Numbered from the stretch's first letter, positions 17,082 through 25,217 are shown. The stretch: 48,305 bases of DNA from Collinsella aerofaciens (GCF_015554145.1 NZ_JADNHZ010000024.1:1-48305), one strand, 5' to 3'. Numbers and translations: made by a program. The notes: generated from the letters alone by a model not told the origin.

Positions 17082-18556
17082 TAGCGGTTCACCGTCTCGA
17101 GCGAGACGTCCTTCTCGGCTTGGGCAGCGGAGCGGGATGCGACATATGCGGCCTCTTCGCCCTTGTCACTCATCAGCTCGTCGATGTTGCGTTCCTTCAT
17201 GCTGACGGGCTCGTAATCGGGGTCGTCATCGATACATTCGGCATCCGAATCGAGCTTGTCGGGCATCCCGTCCCCATCGCGGTCCTCGGCGGCATCGCGA
17301 ATGCCGTCTCCGTCGGAGTCCCCGGTGCCGGGGGCATCCTGCCCATCGGCATAGGGCGTGGAGAGGTCACCGTTATGGGCATCGGGGCGAGCCTGGACGC
17401 AGTCCGCCGTGGTCTTGCTGTTGGAGATATCCTCGTGTAGCTCGGCCTTGCGGGTCTCGCGCGACAGCGCCTCGTCCGCATCGGCGGCGCTCAAATCGCC
17501 ATCGGCTCGGACTGCCGGCGCGGACTCCACCGTCTTCTCGGCCAGTTCCTCCTCGGCGATAGCCTCCGTGGATTCAGGTCCGGTCTTGCCGTCTGCGGCG
17601 TTGCCGGCGGGACTCTCCTCACCGCGTGTCTCATCGACGTCATCGAGACTCGGGGCGAAGACCCCGCCATCGTCCGGGTCGCGCACATCATGATCTGGGT
17701 CTACACCCTCATCTGCACGCTCATCGGCATCTGCACGATTATCGTCTCCATGCTCGGGCTCGACCTCGGACGTCGGCATATCGACACCCATATCGCCGCC
17801 TGCCTCGTCATATCCATCAGTCCCATCTTCGATGAGCGGAGGTTCGAATTCCACGCCGATGCGGTCCTTGTAGCGCTGGCGCATGAACAGCTCGCCGCGC
17901 TCGGGTCCCATGGCTTGGATCTTCTTTCCCTCGATATCGAGGGCTTCCAAGGCGTGATCTGCATCGCCTTTGTTGACGATGACTTGGTTGCCGATATGGC
18001 GGGCGTTGATGTCGTAATCCTGCAAGATGGAGCAATAGTAGGCGGCGTTGAACGAGGATGCCTCGTTCTCGAACTCTCCGAACGTGAAACGGGTGCAGTC
18101 CCCATCGGGCAGGCTTTTGATATAGCCCTTGTCCGCTTTGCCCTTATCGAGTTTGTCGAGATTGATGATGCGGGCGGCATATCGATGGTCTCGGCTGATG
18201 TCGTAGATGGCATCTTGAATGGTGTGGGTGCGCTTCCCGTGACTGTCCTTTCCGTCTTTCGGATGGACGAGGAAGTGGCCGACGACGGTGGAGTTGGCAA
18301 ATAGTTTCGGGGAGATCTGCTTCAACTCGCGAAGGGTCGCCTGCGCTTCAGCGGGAGAATCGAACCAAGTCGTCGTATAGTCTTGTTTTTTCATCCCCTT
18401 GCCGTTGTTCGATAGGCCCTTGGCCGCCGACTTGGCGTCTCGGGCTTCTGCTCGCAAGCGGTTCGACTCATTGATTTTGTTCCTGAGCATCTCCCTGCCG
18501 AACATCTCGAGTATGTTGAGCAGCTTGATTCCGGCCTCATCTGAAATTGATGGCAT
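17081..18556 (-). CDS. PcfB-like protein with acidic, calcium-motif tail
   Basis: 491 residues from the ATG at 18554-18556 (GGAGG eight bases upstream); sixteen earlier in-frame codons lack a ribosome site. Residues 1-240 form a mixed domain resembling the DUF3801/PcfB group, which assists the coupling protein at the relaxosome; the match is by position and general character. Residues 245-480 are highly acidic and low in complexity, and near residues 435-460 contain D-x-D-G-D repeats (DSDGDGI, DRDGDGM) like the calcium-binding repeats of thrombospondin type 3. No HxH relaxase motif is present, so this is not the relaxase. Confidence 0.6.
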   Translation of the reverse strand: MPSISDEAGIKLLNILEMFGREMLRNKINESNRLRAEARDAKSAAKGLSNNGKGMKKQDYTTTWFDSPAEAQATLRELKQISPKLFANSTVVGHFLVHPKDGKDSHGKRTHTIQDAIYDISRDHRYAARIINLDKLDKGKADKGYIKSLPDGDCTRFTFGEFENEASSFNAAYYCSILQDYDINARHIGNQVIVNKGDADHALEALDIEGKKIQAMGPERGELFMRQRYKDRIGVEFEPPLIEDGTDGYDEAGGDMGVDMPTSEVEPEHGDDNRADADERADEGVDPDHDVRDPDDGGVFAPSLDDVDETRGEESPAGNAADGKTGPESTEAIAEEELAEKTVESAPAVRADGDLSAADADEALSRETRKAELHEDISNSKTTADCVQARPDAHNGDLSTPYADGQDAPGTGDSDGDGIRDAAEDRDGDGMPDKLDSDAECIDDDPDYEPVSMKERNIDELMSDKGEEAAYVASRSAAQAEKDVSLETVNR

Positions 18557-18643
18557 ATCCTCTACCTCCGAAGGTCGCTGTGGCCAAGCCCAATGCTCAG
18601 CCACAGCGCAGGCTACATCGGAGAGAGAAACCCCCTTCGGGTC

Positions 18644-18658
18644 GTGCCGCAGCGGTTA
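18644..18658. repeat. degenerate TTGCCGC-type palindrome
   Basis: TGCCGCAGCGGTT keeps the GCCGC-A-GCGG core. Its centre is 95 bp upstream of the PcfB-like start. Confidence 0.5.
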
Positions 18659-18702
18659 GATTCAACCGTTTCGCATCGACTCAACGGGAGTGAAGGTGCC
18701 AT

Positions 18703-20424
18703 CTAGCGCCAAACGCCCATCGATACGGACTGGCCGTGCTCGTTTTCGGCGAGGATGCTGCCGTCGGACTTGTAGATGAGCTTCTTGACGAGGAACTTCT
18801 GGAATCCCGACCCAAACGCGACGGTGGTCACCTCCCCGGGGAGAAGCCCATGGGGTAGGGCGAGGCTTTTGACGCCGTCGGCTTCCTGCAAAGCCGCCGA
18901 GGCCCCGTCCGCACGCGATGACTCATCGGCGAGCTTCATGTTGACGCGCTCGAGTTCCTTGGCGAGTCTGCTTGAATCCCGCTCGGCCGCACGTGCGCGG
19001 CCCTCGGCATCAGTCGCGCGTGCGGTGGCTTCCATCAGCTTGGACTCCGCATCCTCGAGGTCGTCCTTCAAGTTCGAGCATACCGAAAGCTGCTGCCGCA
19101 AGGCGCCGACCTTGCCCTTGTAGCTTTCCAGGTCTTCCCGCAGAAGCTCTACGGCTCGCGCCTTGCCCTCGGCTCGGTCGGCTCGTTCGCGCTCGGACTC
19201 GACCTCCTTCTGGAGACGCTCCAACTCATCCTTGTGCGAATCGCTGACGGCACGGTTGACCTCTTCCTGCTTGGAATCGAGCGCCTCCTGAAGCTCCGCG
19301 ATACGCTTTTCGTATTCCGCCGCGTCCTCTTCGAGCTTGCCCTGTGCCGCCTGCACCTGCTCGCGTAGCCGCTCCTGACCGCGCACCAGCTCTCCGATTT
19401 TCTGATCGTAGTCATGGCGCTGGCGGTGGTTCTCCTCCCGTGCCGCCTGAAGGTCCGCCTTGATCGACTCGCTGTTCGCCTGCACGGCCTCAAGGGCTGC
19501 GGCCGCATCGGCTCGTGCCTTCTGGGTCTGGGCGAGGCTTCTACCGAGGGCCTCGTTTTCCCGCGCGAGGTCGCCGATCTTGTCGGCGCTCGACTGTTCG
19601 CTGTCGCGCAGGTGGCTGGCGCCTTGCCGCTCGACCTCGAGCGAAGACTCCAGCTCCTCGATCCGGCTCGATGAATCGCCGAGCTTACCCAGCAGTTCGT
19701 CCCGCTCGGCCGAAACCGTCTCGAGCTCGGCTTTGGTCTGGGCGACGGAATCGTGCAAGGCGGCGTTGTGGTTCTCGAGCCTCTTCATCTGCTCATCCGC
19801 AGCGGCCTTGAGCTGCCAGCAGCTCTCCCGAGCTTCCTCGAGCTGCCTCTCGCGGTCCTCTGCCTGGTTTTGGAGGGTGGACATGTCGAAGGCCAGCTCG
19901 CTAGCGCGATTCTCGGCCTCCTGTGCCCGAGCGACAAGGCCGTTGACCTCATCTATCGACATCCCGCTCGTGTTCTCTAAACGGGAGCGCAGGCCGAGAA
20001 CTTCCTGACGGAACTCCTCCTTCTCGCTGCGTTCGCTCTCGATTTGGTCATTGGCCTCACCGAGACGCTCCAAGAGGCCCTGCGTCTTGCTCCGCTCGCT
20101 ATCAAGGGATTCGAGCGTCTCCGCATTGATGCGCTTGAGGTTCTCAATCTCATCTGCGGCTGCGGCGTTATCTGCCGCAGCCTCCACCGCCGCAGCCATC
20201 TCGGCACACTTGTGCTTGAACTCCTCGCATTTGCGCTCATGCTCTTGCTTGGTTTTCGCGAGCTCGGCCTTTACGGACGAAAGTTCGGCCAAGGCCGAAT
20301 CGCGCTTATCACGAGCCTCGTCAACGAGCCGTCTGGCCTCGGCGCGAGCGGCCTTCATGCGCCGTGCGCGGTTACGTGAGCTGTGAGCCGCCTTGCAGGG
20401 GGCGTCTGCAGGCAATTGTCCCAT
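18703..20424 (-). CDS. long coiled-coil protein
   Basis: 573 residues, with GGAG before the ATG. Residues 30-500 are almost one continuous heptad-rich coiled coil of Glu, Lys, Arg, Ala and Leu (e.g. AELAKTKQEHERKCEEFKHKC), followed by a compact C-terminal domain of about 60 residues that ends MGVWR. No signal peptide or membrane segment is present, so it is cytoplasmic. The family is not recognised; Smc-like look-alikes are common. It lies between the replication genes and the coupling-protein pair, so a scaffold or partition role is possible but unproven. Confidence 0.75.
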   Translation of the reverse strand: MGQLPADAPCKAAHSSRNRARRMKAARAEARRLVDEARDKRDSALAELSSVKAELAKTKQEHERKCEEFKHKCAEMAAAVEAAADNAAAADEIENLKRINAETLESLDSERSKTQGLLERLGEANDQIESERSEKEEFRQEVLGLRSRLENTSGMSIDEVNGLVARAQEAENRASELAFDMSTLQNQAEDRERQLEEARESCWQLKAAADEQMKRLENHNAALHDSVAQTKAELETVSAERDELLGKLGDSSSRIEELESSLEVERQGASHLRDSEQSSADKIGDLARENEALGRSLAQTQKARADAAAALEAVQANSESIKADLQAAREENHRQRHDYDQKIGELVRGQERLREQVQAAQGKLEEDAAEYEKRIAELQEALDSKQEEVNRAVSDSHKDELERLQKEVESERERADRAEGKARAVELLREDLESYKGKVGALRQQLSVCSNLKDDLEDAESKLMEATARATDAEGRARAAERDSSRLAKELERVNMKLADESSRADGASAALQEADGVKSLALPHGLLPGEVTTVAFGSGFQKFLVKKLIYKSDGSILAENEHGQSVSMGVWR

Positions 20425-20442
20425 TGCTTCTCCAATCGGATC

Positions 20443-21819
20443 TTAGTTTTCCGTCAACTCGTCGATATCCTTCGGCACCTCGATGCCCTTGACCGAGCAC
20501 ATGTAGCGAAGGGCCTCGCGTCGGTTCTTCGCGCGGGGGGCGATCATCGCCGAGTGGTAATCGCCCATGAACGTCCAGATGATGCCCGAGGTCGTCTTGT
20601 TGGCGGTGAGGCAGTACTTCCTCGCAAGCGCCTCGGCTTCATTCGCGCATTCCGAATCGTTTTCGGGCGCATCCTCGTGGCTGGTTCCCGCAGATTTTCC
20701 GCTGGCCGCTCGGACCTTCTTCAGATAGAACCTAAACCCGTCCGCGCGGCGAAGCCAGTTGAGCGGGAACATCGCGTAGCGCTTGAAGGCGGCCGAGCCG
20801 CCTTCGGAATTCTGCGTCATGAGCTCATCGAGATAGAGGTCCCACGCGTCGCATATCTCATCGGCATCGGCACCCGCGTTCATGGCATCGCGGATCGCGT
20901 CCATGGTCCTCTCGAGGAAGATGCCGTCGCAATGCTTGGGAGACGAGTCGGCGATGAAGCGGGCCGCATAGCGGACCTCGGCGCTCCAGCCGCCTTCACC
21001 GCCCGGCTCGCCGTTTCCACTCCCTTCGCAATGTCTATCTCCCTCGTTGGGATTATCAGAAGAATAAGAAAAATAATTATCATTATTATTCTTATTATTA
21101 TTTATATATACGTCGCGTTCAGAAGAAGACAGGTCGCTATCCTGCGGTTTTGCTGCATCTCCGCAGCTAGATGACGCTGCGGTATCTTCATCAGATTCGA
21201 CGTTTGCGCAGGTCGCGCCGATACGATAACTTGGCGCATCGTTGTGACAAAATGACGCATCGTTGCGCCAAGTTGACGCATCGATGTGACAACTTGGCGC
21301 ATCGTTGTGACAAAATGGCGCATCAGCCTGACCTGCGGATTGTTGAAAGCTCGAGTTTTCAACAGCCGAGATGTGACAAGTTGGCGCATCAGCCTGACCT
21401 GTGCTTTGTTGAAAGTCGAAATCGAGGATTTGCCCGCACCGCGAGGCGGAAACGGGTATCGTCGCCTCAATCGCGGCATTGATTTTCTCCTGGACGGCGA
21501 AGTAGGAGCGCGGCGATTTCATGCCGTTCGCCTCCCTGCCGGTACGGTACAGCTCGGTGTAGCCGATGAGGCCCGCCTTGCAGAGGCTGTCGAGCGCACG
21601 CTGGACGGAGCGGCGCGAGATATACAGATCGAGGGCGAGCTGGTTCTGCGTGACGTAGTAGCCGTATGCCGAATGATGGCTCATCGAGTAGATCTTGGCG
21701 TAGACCGACAGCTCGGCGCTGGATGCCTTGAGACCCAGCCCGGCCGGGTCCACCATCCAGTCGAATACGGTATAGAAGTTGCGGTCGAGCGCGTTATCAG
21801 GACATCTTGTCGTAGGCAC
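20443..21819 (-). CDS. replication-initiator-like winged-helix protein
   Basis: 458 residues from a GTG at 21817-21819 that overlaps the upstream gene by 23 bp; GAGG lies nine bases before it. The N-terminal 100 residues contain a winged helix (ASSAELSVYAKIYSM, then LALDLYISRRSVQRALDSLCKAGLIGYTE), similar to plasmid Rep and DnaD-like initiators. The middle consists of seven-residue repeats such as NDAPFCH and IDASTWR, encoded by 21-bp iterons, then an Asn-rich linker encoded by an AT-rich tract. The C-terminal 190 residues are a separate domain. Iterons plus AT-rich DNA inside a rep gene are what RepA_N-type origins look like, so it probably starts ICE replication. Confidence 0.7.
   Translation of the reverse strand: MPTTRCPDNALDRNFYTVFDWMVDPAGLGLKASSAELSVYAKIYSMSHHSAYGYYVTQNQLALDLYISRRSVQRALDSLCKAGLIGYTELYRTGREANGMKSPRSYFAVQEKINAAIEATIPVSASRCGQILDFDFQQSTGQADAPTCHISAVENSSFQQSAGQADAPFCHNDAPSCHIDASTWRNDASFCHNDAPSYRIGATCANVESDEDTAASSSCGDAAKPQDSDLSSSERDVYINNNKNNNDNYFSYSSDNPNEGDRHCEGSGNGEPGGEGGWSAEVRYAARFIADSSPKHCDGIFLERTMDAIRDAMNAGADADEICDAWDLYLDELMTQNSEGGSAAFKRYAMFPLNWLRRADGFRFYLKKVRAASGKSAGTSHEDAPENDSECANEAEALARKYCLTANKTTSGIIWTFMGDYHSAMIAPRAKNRREALRYMCSVKGIEVPKDIDELTEN
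21053..21110. other. AT-rich tract inside the rep gene
   Basis: About 58 bp of nearly pure A/T (TTATTATTATTTATATATA-like) in a GC-rich element. It encodes an Asn-rich linker. It lies 120 bp from the iterons and is a candidate unwinding element. Confidence 0.55.
21231..21401. repeat. 21-bp iterons inside the rep gene
   Basis: Five head-to-tail 21-bp units start at 21231, 21252, 21273, 21294 and 21315; a sixth is at 21381-21401. Each begins WTGRCGCATC, and most continue GWTGTGACAA. They are in frame and encode a seven-residue repeat. A more degenerate unit may precede the first (21210-21230). Confidence 0.85.
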
Positions 21820-22255
21820 CGTCGTCGACCTCGCTTTCGCTTGACCCGTCAGCCAGCTTTGCATCCTCGGTGCCGCTGTCGGCATCGGCGAGAACCGATT
21901 CCACGGCATCGTAATCGCACTTGAAGCTCATCGACAGGCCGTCCTCGTCCAAGACGGCGCAGACGAGTCCCTTGGCAGCAAGCTCGTTGAGCGTCTTGAA
22001 GACTCGCGCGATGCCGTGCTCGGCCGCCCTGCGACCGCGGGCTGGGGCAGGGCAACCCTCATCGAGGGCCTGCGCGATATATTTCGAGGTGATGCGCTCA
22101 CGGGCGGGGTCGTCGGTGCAGTCGCGCTCGAAGATGAGCGCGAAGACGATTGCCTTGGCGTTGTTGAGGCCGAGACGGCTCATCCAGCCGTACTGCTTCC
22201 AGTAGGTCTCTTGCTCCAGACGGTTGTTGCTACGATTGTTGTACGCGAAATCCAT
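21797..22255 (-). CDS. winged-helix protein upstream of rep
   Basis: 152 residues, with AGGAG eight bases before the ATG. The sequence YWKQYGWMSRLGLNNAKAIV, a spacer, then a HTH-like region (ITSKYIAQALDE ... GIARVFKTLNELAAKGLV) resembles the N-terminal winged helix of the neighbouring initiator and of 22266-22598, so the three genes look like a related series. The C-terminal 50 residues are acidic. It ends 23 bp inside the rep gene, which implies coupled translation. Likely a replication or regulatory DNA-binding protein. Confidence 0.7.
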   Translation of the reverse strand: MDFAYNNRSNNRLEQETYWKQYGWMSRLGLNNAKAIVFALIFERDCTDDPARERITSKYIAQALDEGCPAPARGRRAAEHGIARVFKTLNELAAKGLVCAVLDEDGLSMSFKCDYDAVESVLADADSGTEDAKLADGSSESEVDDGAYDKMS

Positions 22256-22265
22256 GATAGTTCTC

Positions 22266-22598
22266 CTATTTTGCTATCGACATGACTCTGCTCCGGCTGT
22301 TTCGGCCGGAAGGCGTTTCGATAGGAGAGGGAGAGCTGGGTGACTGCTCGCCGACACATGCGACCCAAGTGCTCGGCTCGTTCTCGCCGACATGGGTGCG
22401 CTCGATGTAGCCGCGTTCGGACAGATCGCTCAGAACACGCCTGACGGTCGTGACCGATGTGTTGCTGAGGAACGCGAGCTTAGGTTTTGAGACGCTGAGG
22501 CCCTTTTCGCCCGCTTCGCAGACCAGGGCGAAGATGATGAGCTCGTTTCCCGATAAATCGAGATCGCGCATCATCCACGGGTCGATGGTGAAACTCAT
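22266..22598 (-). CDS. small winged-helix DNA-binding protein
   Basis: 110 residues. The start is set by AGGTGATC, an almost complete anti-16S match, just before the ATG. Residues 5-70 form a winged helix (LDLSGNELIIFALVCEAGE, then KLAFLSNTSVTTVRRVLSDLSERGYIE). The last 35 residues are Ser/Pro rich. It is ten bases upstream of the next gene, in one transcription unit with the two replication-type proteins. A separate terminator stands upstream, so this unit probably has its own promoter in 22670-22800. Confidence 0.75.
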   Translation of the reverse strand: MSFTIDPWMMRDLDLSGNELIIFALVCEAGEKGLSVSKPKLAFLSNTSVTTVRRVLSDLSERGYIERTHVGENEPSTWVACVGEQSPSSPSPIETPSGRNSRSRVMSIAK

Positions 22599-22632
22599 TT
22601 GAGATCACCTGCCAAAGTGCACGTGCATGGCG

Positions 22633-22666
22633 AAAAGACCCCGAAGGGCTTGATACCCTCGGGGTC
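22633..22666 (-). terminator. terminator between the control and replication units
   Basis: On the minus strand GACCCCGAGGG pairs with CCCTTCGGGGTC (one bulge), loop of seven, then TTTTCG. It ends the transcript of 23572-22807. Confidence 0.75.
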
Positions 22667-22806
22667 GATAGCTAACAGATTGCACAGATAGGCGGCAGCG
22701 TTCACAGCTGCACGCCCAGCAGGGCGGGTCATGCAGTTCATCTCCTATCGTCCGGCTTGGGGAACCGGTATGCTTTGATTTTGTGGCGCTATGCCGAGCT
22801 TGTCAA

Positions 22807-23280
22807 CTAGGCATTTTTGAGAAGGGTCTTGAGTAGCAGCTTGCCGAGCTGGGCTTCTCCGGTCTGGTCGATCAGTGCTTCGTCCACCTCAACTTCGTCG
22901 TTTTTCATAAGAGCCGCACTATCGGGCGCACCTGCGCCCAGAAGGGTCTCGCCTCCGAAGATATCCACGCCGTATTTTTTGAAGAGCGGGGCGTACTGCT
23001 CTTTGATTTTCTCCCTCGCAAGGCAGCGCTCGCTCACGCTCTTGTAGAGAGCCTCGTAGCTGATCCCCGCGAGCTTGAAGATATAATCGCGGTTGAAGGT
23101 GAAGCGGTTTTGGAGGCGTTGGTACTCGACGGTATCGGCGCGACACATTGATTGGAGCTTCGAGCGGCTGCAACCGAGGACTTTGGCGGCCTGGTCGGAG
23201 TTGAGAACGAGCGGGAGCTGCAAGAGCTCCTCATCGCTGAAGGATGCGGACTTGGCGCTCTTTTTGACTGCGGTATTCAT
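22807..23280 (-). CDS. helix-turn-helix protein, excisionase/regulator-like
   Basis: 157 residues from the ATG at 23278-23280; the codon just before it is GTG and is an equally possible start, since GGAGGAG is seven bases from the GTG and ten from the ATG. Residues 25-70 (LNSDQAAKVLGCSRSKLQSM ... RFTFNRDYIFKLAG) look like a MerR/excisionase-type winged HTH. The rest is helical. It is the second gene of the minus-strand unit that starts at the central control region. As a small HTH protein next to the divergent repressor it could be the recombination directionality factor or an activator; this is inference. Confidence 0.65.
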   Translation of the reverse strand: MNTAVKKSAKSASFSDEELLQLPLVLNSDQAAKVLGCSRSKLQSMCRADTVEYQRLQNRFTFNRDYIFKLAGISYEALYKSVSERCLAREKIKEQYAPLFKKYGVDIFGGETLLGAGAPDSAALMKNDEVEVDEALIDQTGEAQLGKLLLKTLLKNA

Positions 23281-23284
23281 CACG

Positions 23285-23572
23285 CTACATCTCCTCCGCG
23301 ACAGACGCGAAGGATGGATTTGCCATGCGCTGCATCTGCTCCTCGACGGCAGAGTCGAACGCGTCCAAAAGACGGGCGGCGCCTTCCGCGGGCAGCATCG
23401 CCCTCACAAACACGAATTCACTAGCGGTCGGCTCGCGAAGGAAGTTGCACTGACAGTCGAGAAGCTCGGCCCCGCCGACCGATTCATTGATAGCCGTGGC
23501 GAACAATTTCGTGTCCTCGACGTAATCCAAGAGGATTTTGGATGCGGACTCCAGTACAGGGTTTGCGGTCAT
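23285..23572 (-). CDS. small protein, first gene of the minus-strand unit
   Basis: 95 residues from the second of two adjacent ATGs (23570-23572), which is better spaced from GGAG. No family recognised. It is helical and mildly acidic, with no membrane segment. It is the first gene after the control region and its stop is two to four bases from the next gene. Its place suggests a regulatory or replication accessory protein. Confidence 0.6.
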   Translation of the reverse strand: MTANPVLESASKILLDYVEDTKLFATAINESVGGAELLDCQCNFLREPTASEFVFVRAMLPAEGAARLLDAFDSAVEEQMQRMANPSFASVAEEM

Positions 23573-23636
23573 CATGTCTCCGTAACTAACGAACTACTTG
23601 GGGCATAGTTGATGAATGTGGAATGGTGTTCCTCAT

Positions 23637-23804
23637 TCGTAGCTACGAGCGAGATATTAACCCTTTTTCCTATTCTGGGCAATATAATTTGGAATCGTAA
23701 TTTACATACGTGGAAATTACCTATTTGCGCGATTTATATCTACATACGCGAAAATGACTTCCAAATCATGTATTCTGTAGCCGGGTAGTAACCTGATCTA
23801 CAGA
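23637..23804. promoter_or_regulatory. divergent control region of the ICE
   Basis: Leftward promoter: -35 TTGCCC (23677-23682 on the minus strand), 17-base spacer, -10 TAATAT (23654-23659), with a perfect 12-bp palindrome TCGTAGCTACGA (23637-23648) at the expected start point. Rightward promoter: -10-like TATTCT at 23771-23776, with an inverted repeat TCTGTAG/CTACAGA (23774-23780/23798-23804) over the start region. Between them lie TTTACATACGTG (23701) and TCTACATACGCG (23739), the motif also found beside the attachment site. Confidence 0.55.
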
Positions 23805-23815
23805 TAGGGGAGACC

Positions 23816-24241
23816 ATGACCTTCAAGGAGATTCTTGAGAAGTACGGTATCACGGCATCGGAACTCAGCCGCAGGTGCGGGGTTTCGACTTCAACCTTGA
23901 GCACCTTCGTGAACGGCAGGTCGAAATGCCAGAACATGCAGATCTCCACGTTTCTGAGGATATGCAAGGGCTTGGACATTCCGTTTGAGACATTTGTGGA
24001 AGACCTGTTCGATGGTGAGGAGGAGAACCCAGGAAAGAAGGCGCTTCTCTCGGGCGACGAGGAATCCCTCGTGAGCGATTTCAGGGGCTTCAACGCGCAG
24101 GCGAAATCCTGCCTCATGCGCGTATCGAGCGCCATGAAATTGGATCCCACCAACATGCAGAGAAATCACGAGGTGCAGGTCGAGAAGATAGAGCCTGATG
24201 ACGTGGAAACAAATCCGGATGGCGCAGGGGAAGCCGATTAG
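23816..24241 (+). CDS. XRE-family repressor, divergent from the replication/transfer unit
   Basis: 141 residues, with AGGGGAG just before the ATG. The HTH is at residues 3-60 (ILEKYGITASELSRRCGVSTSTLSTFVNG). The C-terminal half is polar and acidic. It is transcribed away from the minus-strand genes across a 243-bp control region, the usual position for the master repressor of an ICE. It probably binds the palindromes in that region; the exact operator is not known. Confidence 0.8.
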   Translation: MTFKEILEKYGITASELSRRCGVSTSTLSTFVNGRSKCQNMQISTFLRICKGLDIPFETFVEDLFDGEEENPGKKALLSGDEESLVSDFRGFNAQAKSCLMRVSSAMKLDPTNMQRNHEVQVEKIEPDDVETNPDGAGEAD

Positions 24242-24265
24242 CTCGCCAGGCGGCACCGGCGCTTT

Positions 24266-24330
24266 TCAAGCTACAGCTACCGAGCTACATATGTAGCCAT
24301 GTAGCTGCATAGCCGCCTACATGACGCTAT
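24266..24330 (+). repeat. octamer (CTAC) tract 1
   Basis: Degenerate 8-bp units CTACCGAG, CTACATAT and so on, followed by inverted GTAG units and another CTACATGA. It lies between the two XRE genes. Confidence 0.65.
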
Positions 24331-24364
24331 ACAGACATATCGAGAAAGATAGGAGTTCGATACC

Positions 24365-24784
24365 ATGGCTGGGAAAAAGCCCACCGCGGCTCCGAAAAAG
24401 CAGGTAGCGGGCAAGGACCGCCCCTACTCTAAACTGGAGTCGCTCATCAAGGGATCCGGATACTCAAACAGCCAGGCGGCAAACCTTGCCGGCATTCCGG
24501 TGAGCACGTTGACGACGATTATCCGCCCTGAAACCGACTTGGGAACGGTCCGCGTCTCTAACTTGCTCGCCCTTTGCCGGGTCTTGAACATAACCATAGA
24601 GCAGCTCTTCGACACCGAGATGCCGGTAGCCGACGACACCGATGCCCCTGTCGGGCAGAGGCTTGAGTTGGTCACGCTGTTCAATCGCCTCAATACCGAG
24701 ACCCGCGGCGAGCTGATTGGCATAATGAGGAGCCTTGCGAAAGACCCGAACCGCCTGATGGTCTGGCCGAGCGAACGCGACTGA
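24365..24784 (+). CDS. second XRE-family regulator
   Basis: 139 residues, with AGGAG nine bases before the ATG. A basic N-terminal arm (residues 1-20, Lys/Ala/Pro rich) leads into an HTH (residues 22-85: LIKGSGYSNSQAANLAGIPVSTLTTII, then VSNLLALCRVLNITIEQLF). The C-terminal 45 residues are helical. It has the same direction as the 23816 gene and is separated from it by an octamer tract, so it may be independently transcribed. Target unknown. Confidence 0.8.
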   Translation: MAGKKPTAAPKKQVAGKDRPYSKLESLIKGSGYSNSQAANLAGIPVSTLTTIIRPETDLGTVRVSNLLALCRVLNITIEQLFDTEMPVADDTDAPVGQRLELVTLFNRLNTETRGELIGIMRSLAKDPNRLMVWPSERD

Positions 24785-24795
24785 CCGATTTTACA

Positions 24796-24866
24796 GGTAG
24801 CCGTGTAGCTCGATACTCAACTACACGGCTACAGAGCTACACGCCTACCTAGCTGCCTGAATACCC
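24796..24866 (+). repeat. octamer tract 2, with 12-bp inverted repeat
   Basis: GTAGCCGTGTAG and CTACACGGCTAC form a perfect inverted repeat; further units CTACAGAG, CTACACGC and CTACCTAG follow in 8-bp register. Confidence 0.7.
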
Positions 24867-24869
24867 GTG

Positions 24870-25124
24870 CTACTTCAGGCAGACGACATACCACTTGCCG
24901 CCGTCGGCGATAATCGACCTGCGGTGCGTCCTGTTCCCGCGACCGATGACATAGACATCGCGGACATACGCGAACCTGCCCGCGGTACGGGACGGGCACA
25001 TGAGCGGCGCACCGCTACTCGAGATGGCAAACCTTCGCCCATCGGGCCAGATGATGCATGTCGGGTTGCCGCCCGCATCCTTCTCAACCGACACCTCCAC
25101 GAGATTCAACTGATCTCCAACCAT
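24870..25124 (-). CDS. small protein paralogous to 33634-33936
   Basis: 84 residues from the ATG at 25122-25124, with GGAGGG before it. A beta-rich sequence with PDGRRFAI in the middle and GGKWYVV near the C-terminus; the same plan (YDGKIYPF, DSWYVV) appears in 33634-33936, so the two belong to one unnamed family. There is no signal peptide or catalytic motif. It stands alone between two octamer tracts, with a TTGCCGC palindrome 101 bp upstream. Confidence 0.65.
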   Translation of the reverse strand: MVGDQLNLVEVSVEKDAGGNPTCIIWPDGRRFAISSSGAPLMCPSRTAGRFAYVRDVYVIGRGNRTHRRSIIADGGKWYVVCLK

Positions 25125-25154
25125 TCGCCCTCCACAAGACAGACATCGCCATAC

Positions 25155-25178
25155 GCCCGCGAAGCCGCGGGCTTTATT
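25155..25178 (+). terminator. plus-strand terminator
   Basis: GCCCGCG-AAGC-CGCGGGC, a perfect 7-bp stem followed by TTTATT. It could end the transcript of the XRE gene at 24365-24784 after it has run antisense through 24870-25124. Confidence 0.65.
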
Positions 25179-25217
25179 GATTAAGCGTCCCACGCGGCTA
25201 CCGTCCACATGGGGCGC

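Noticed and set aside
17081-18556. This gene as the relaxase.
   Set aside because: It lies beside the coupling protein, but has no HxH or HxHxH motif and no catalytic tyrosine context.
21231-21401. The 21-bp repeats as a CRISPR array.
   Set aside because: The units are directly adjacent with no spacers, lie in frame inside a rep-like gene, and no cas genes are present.
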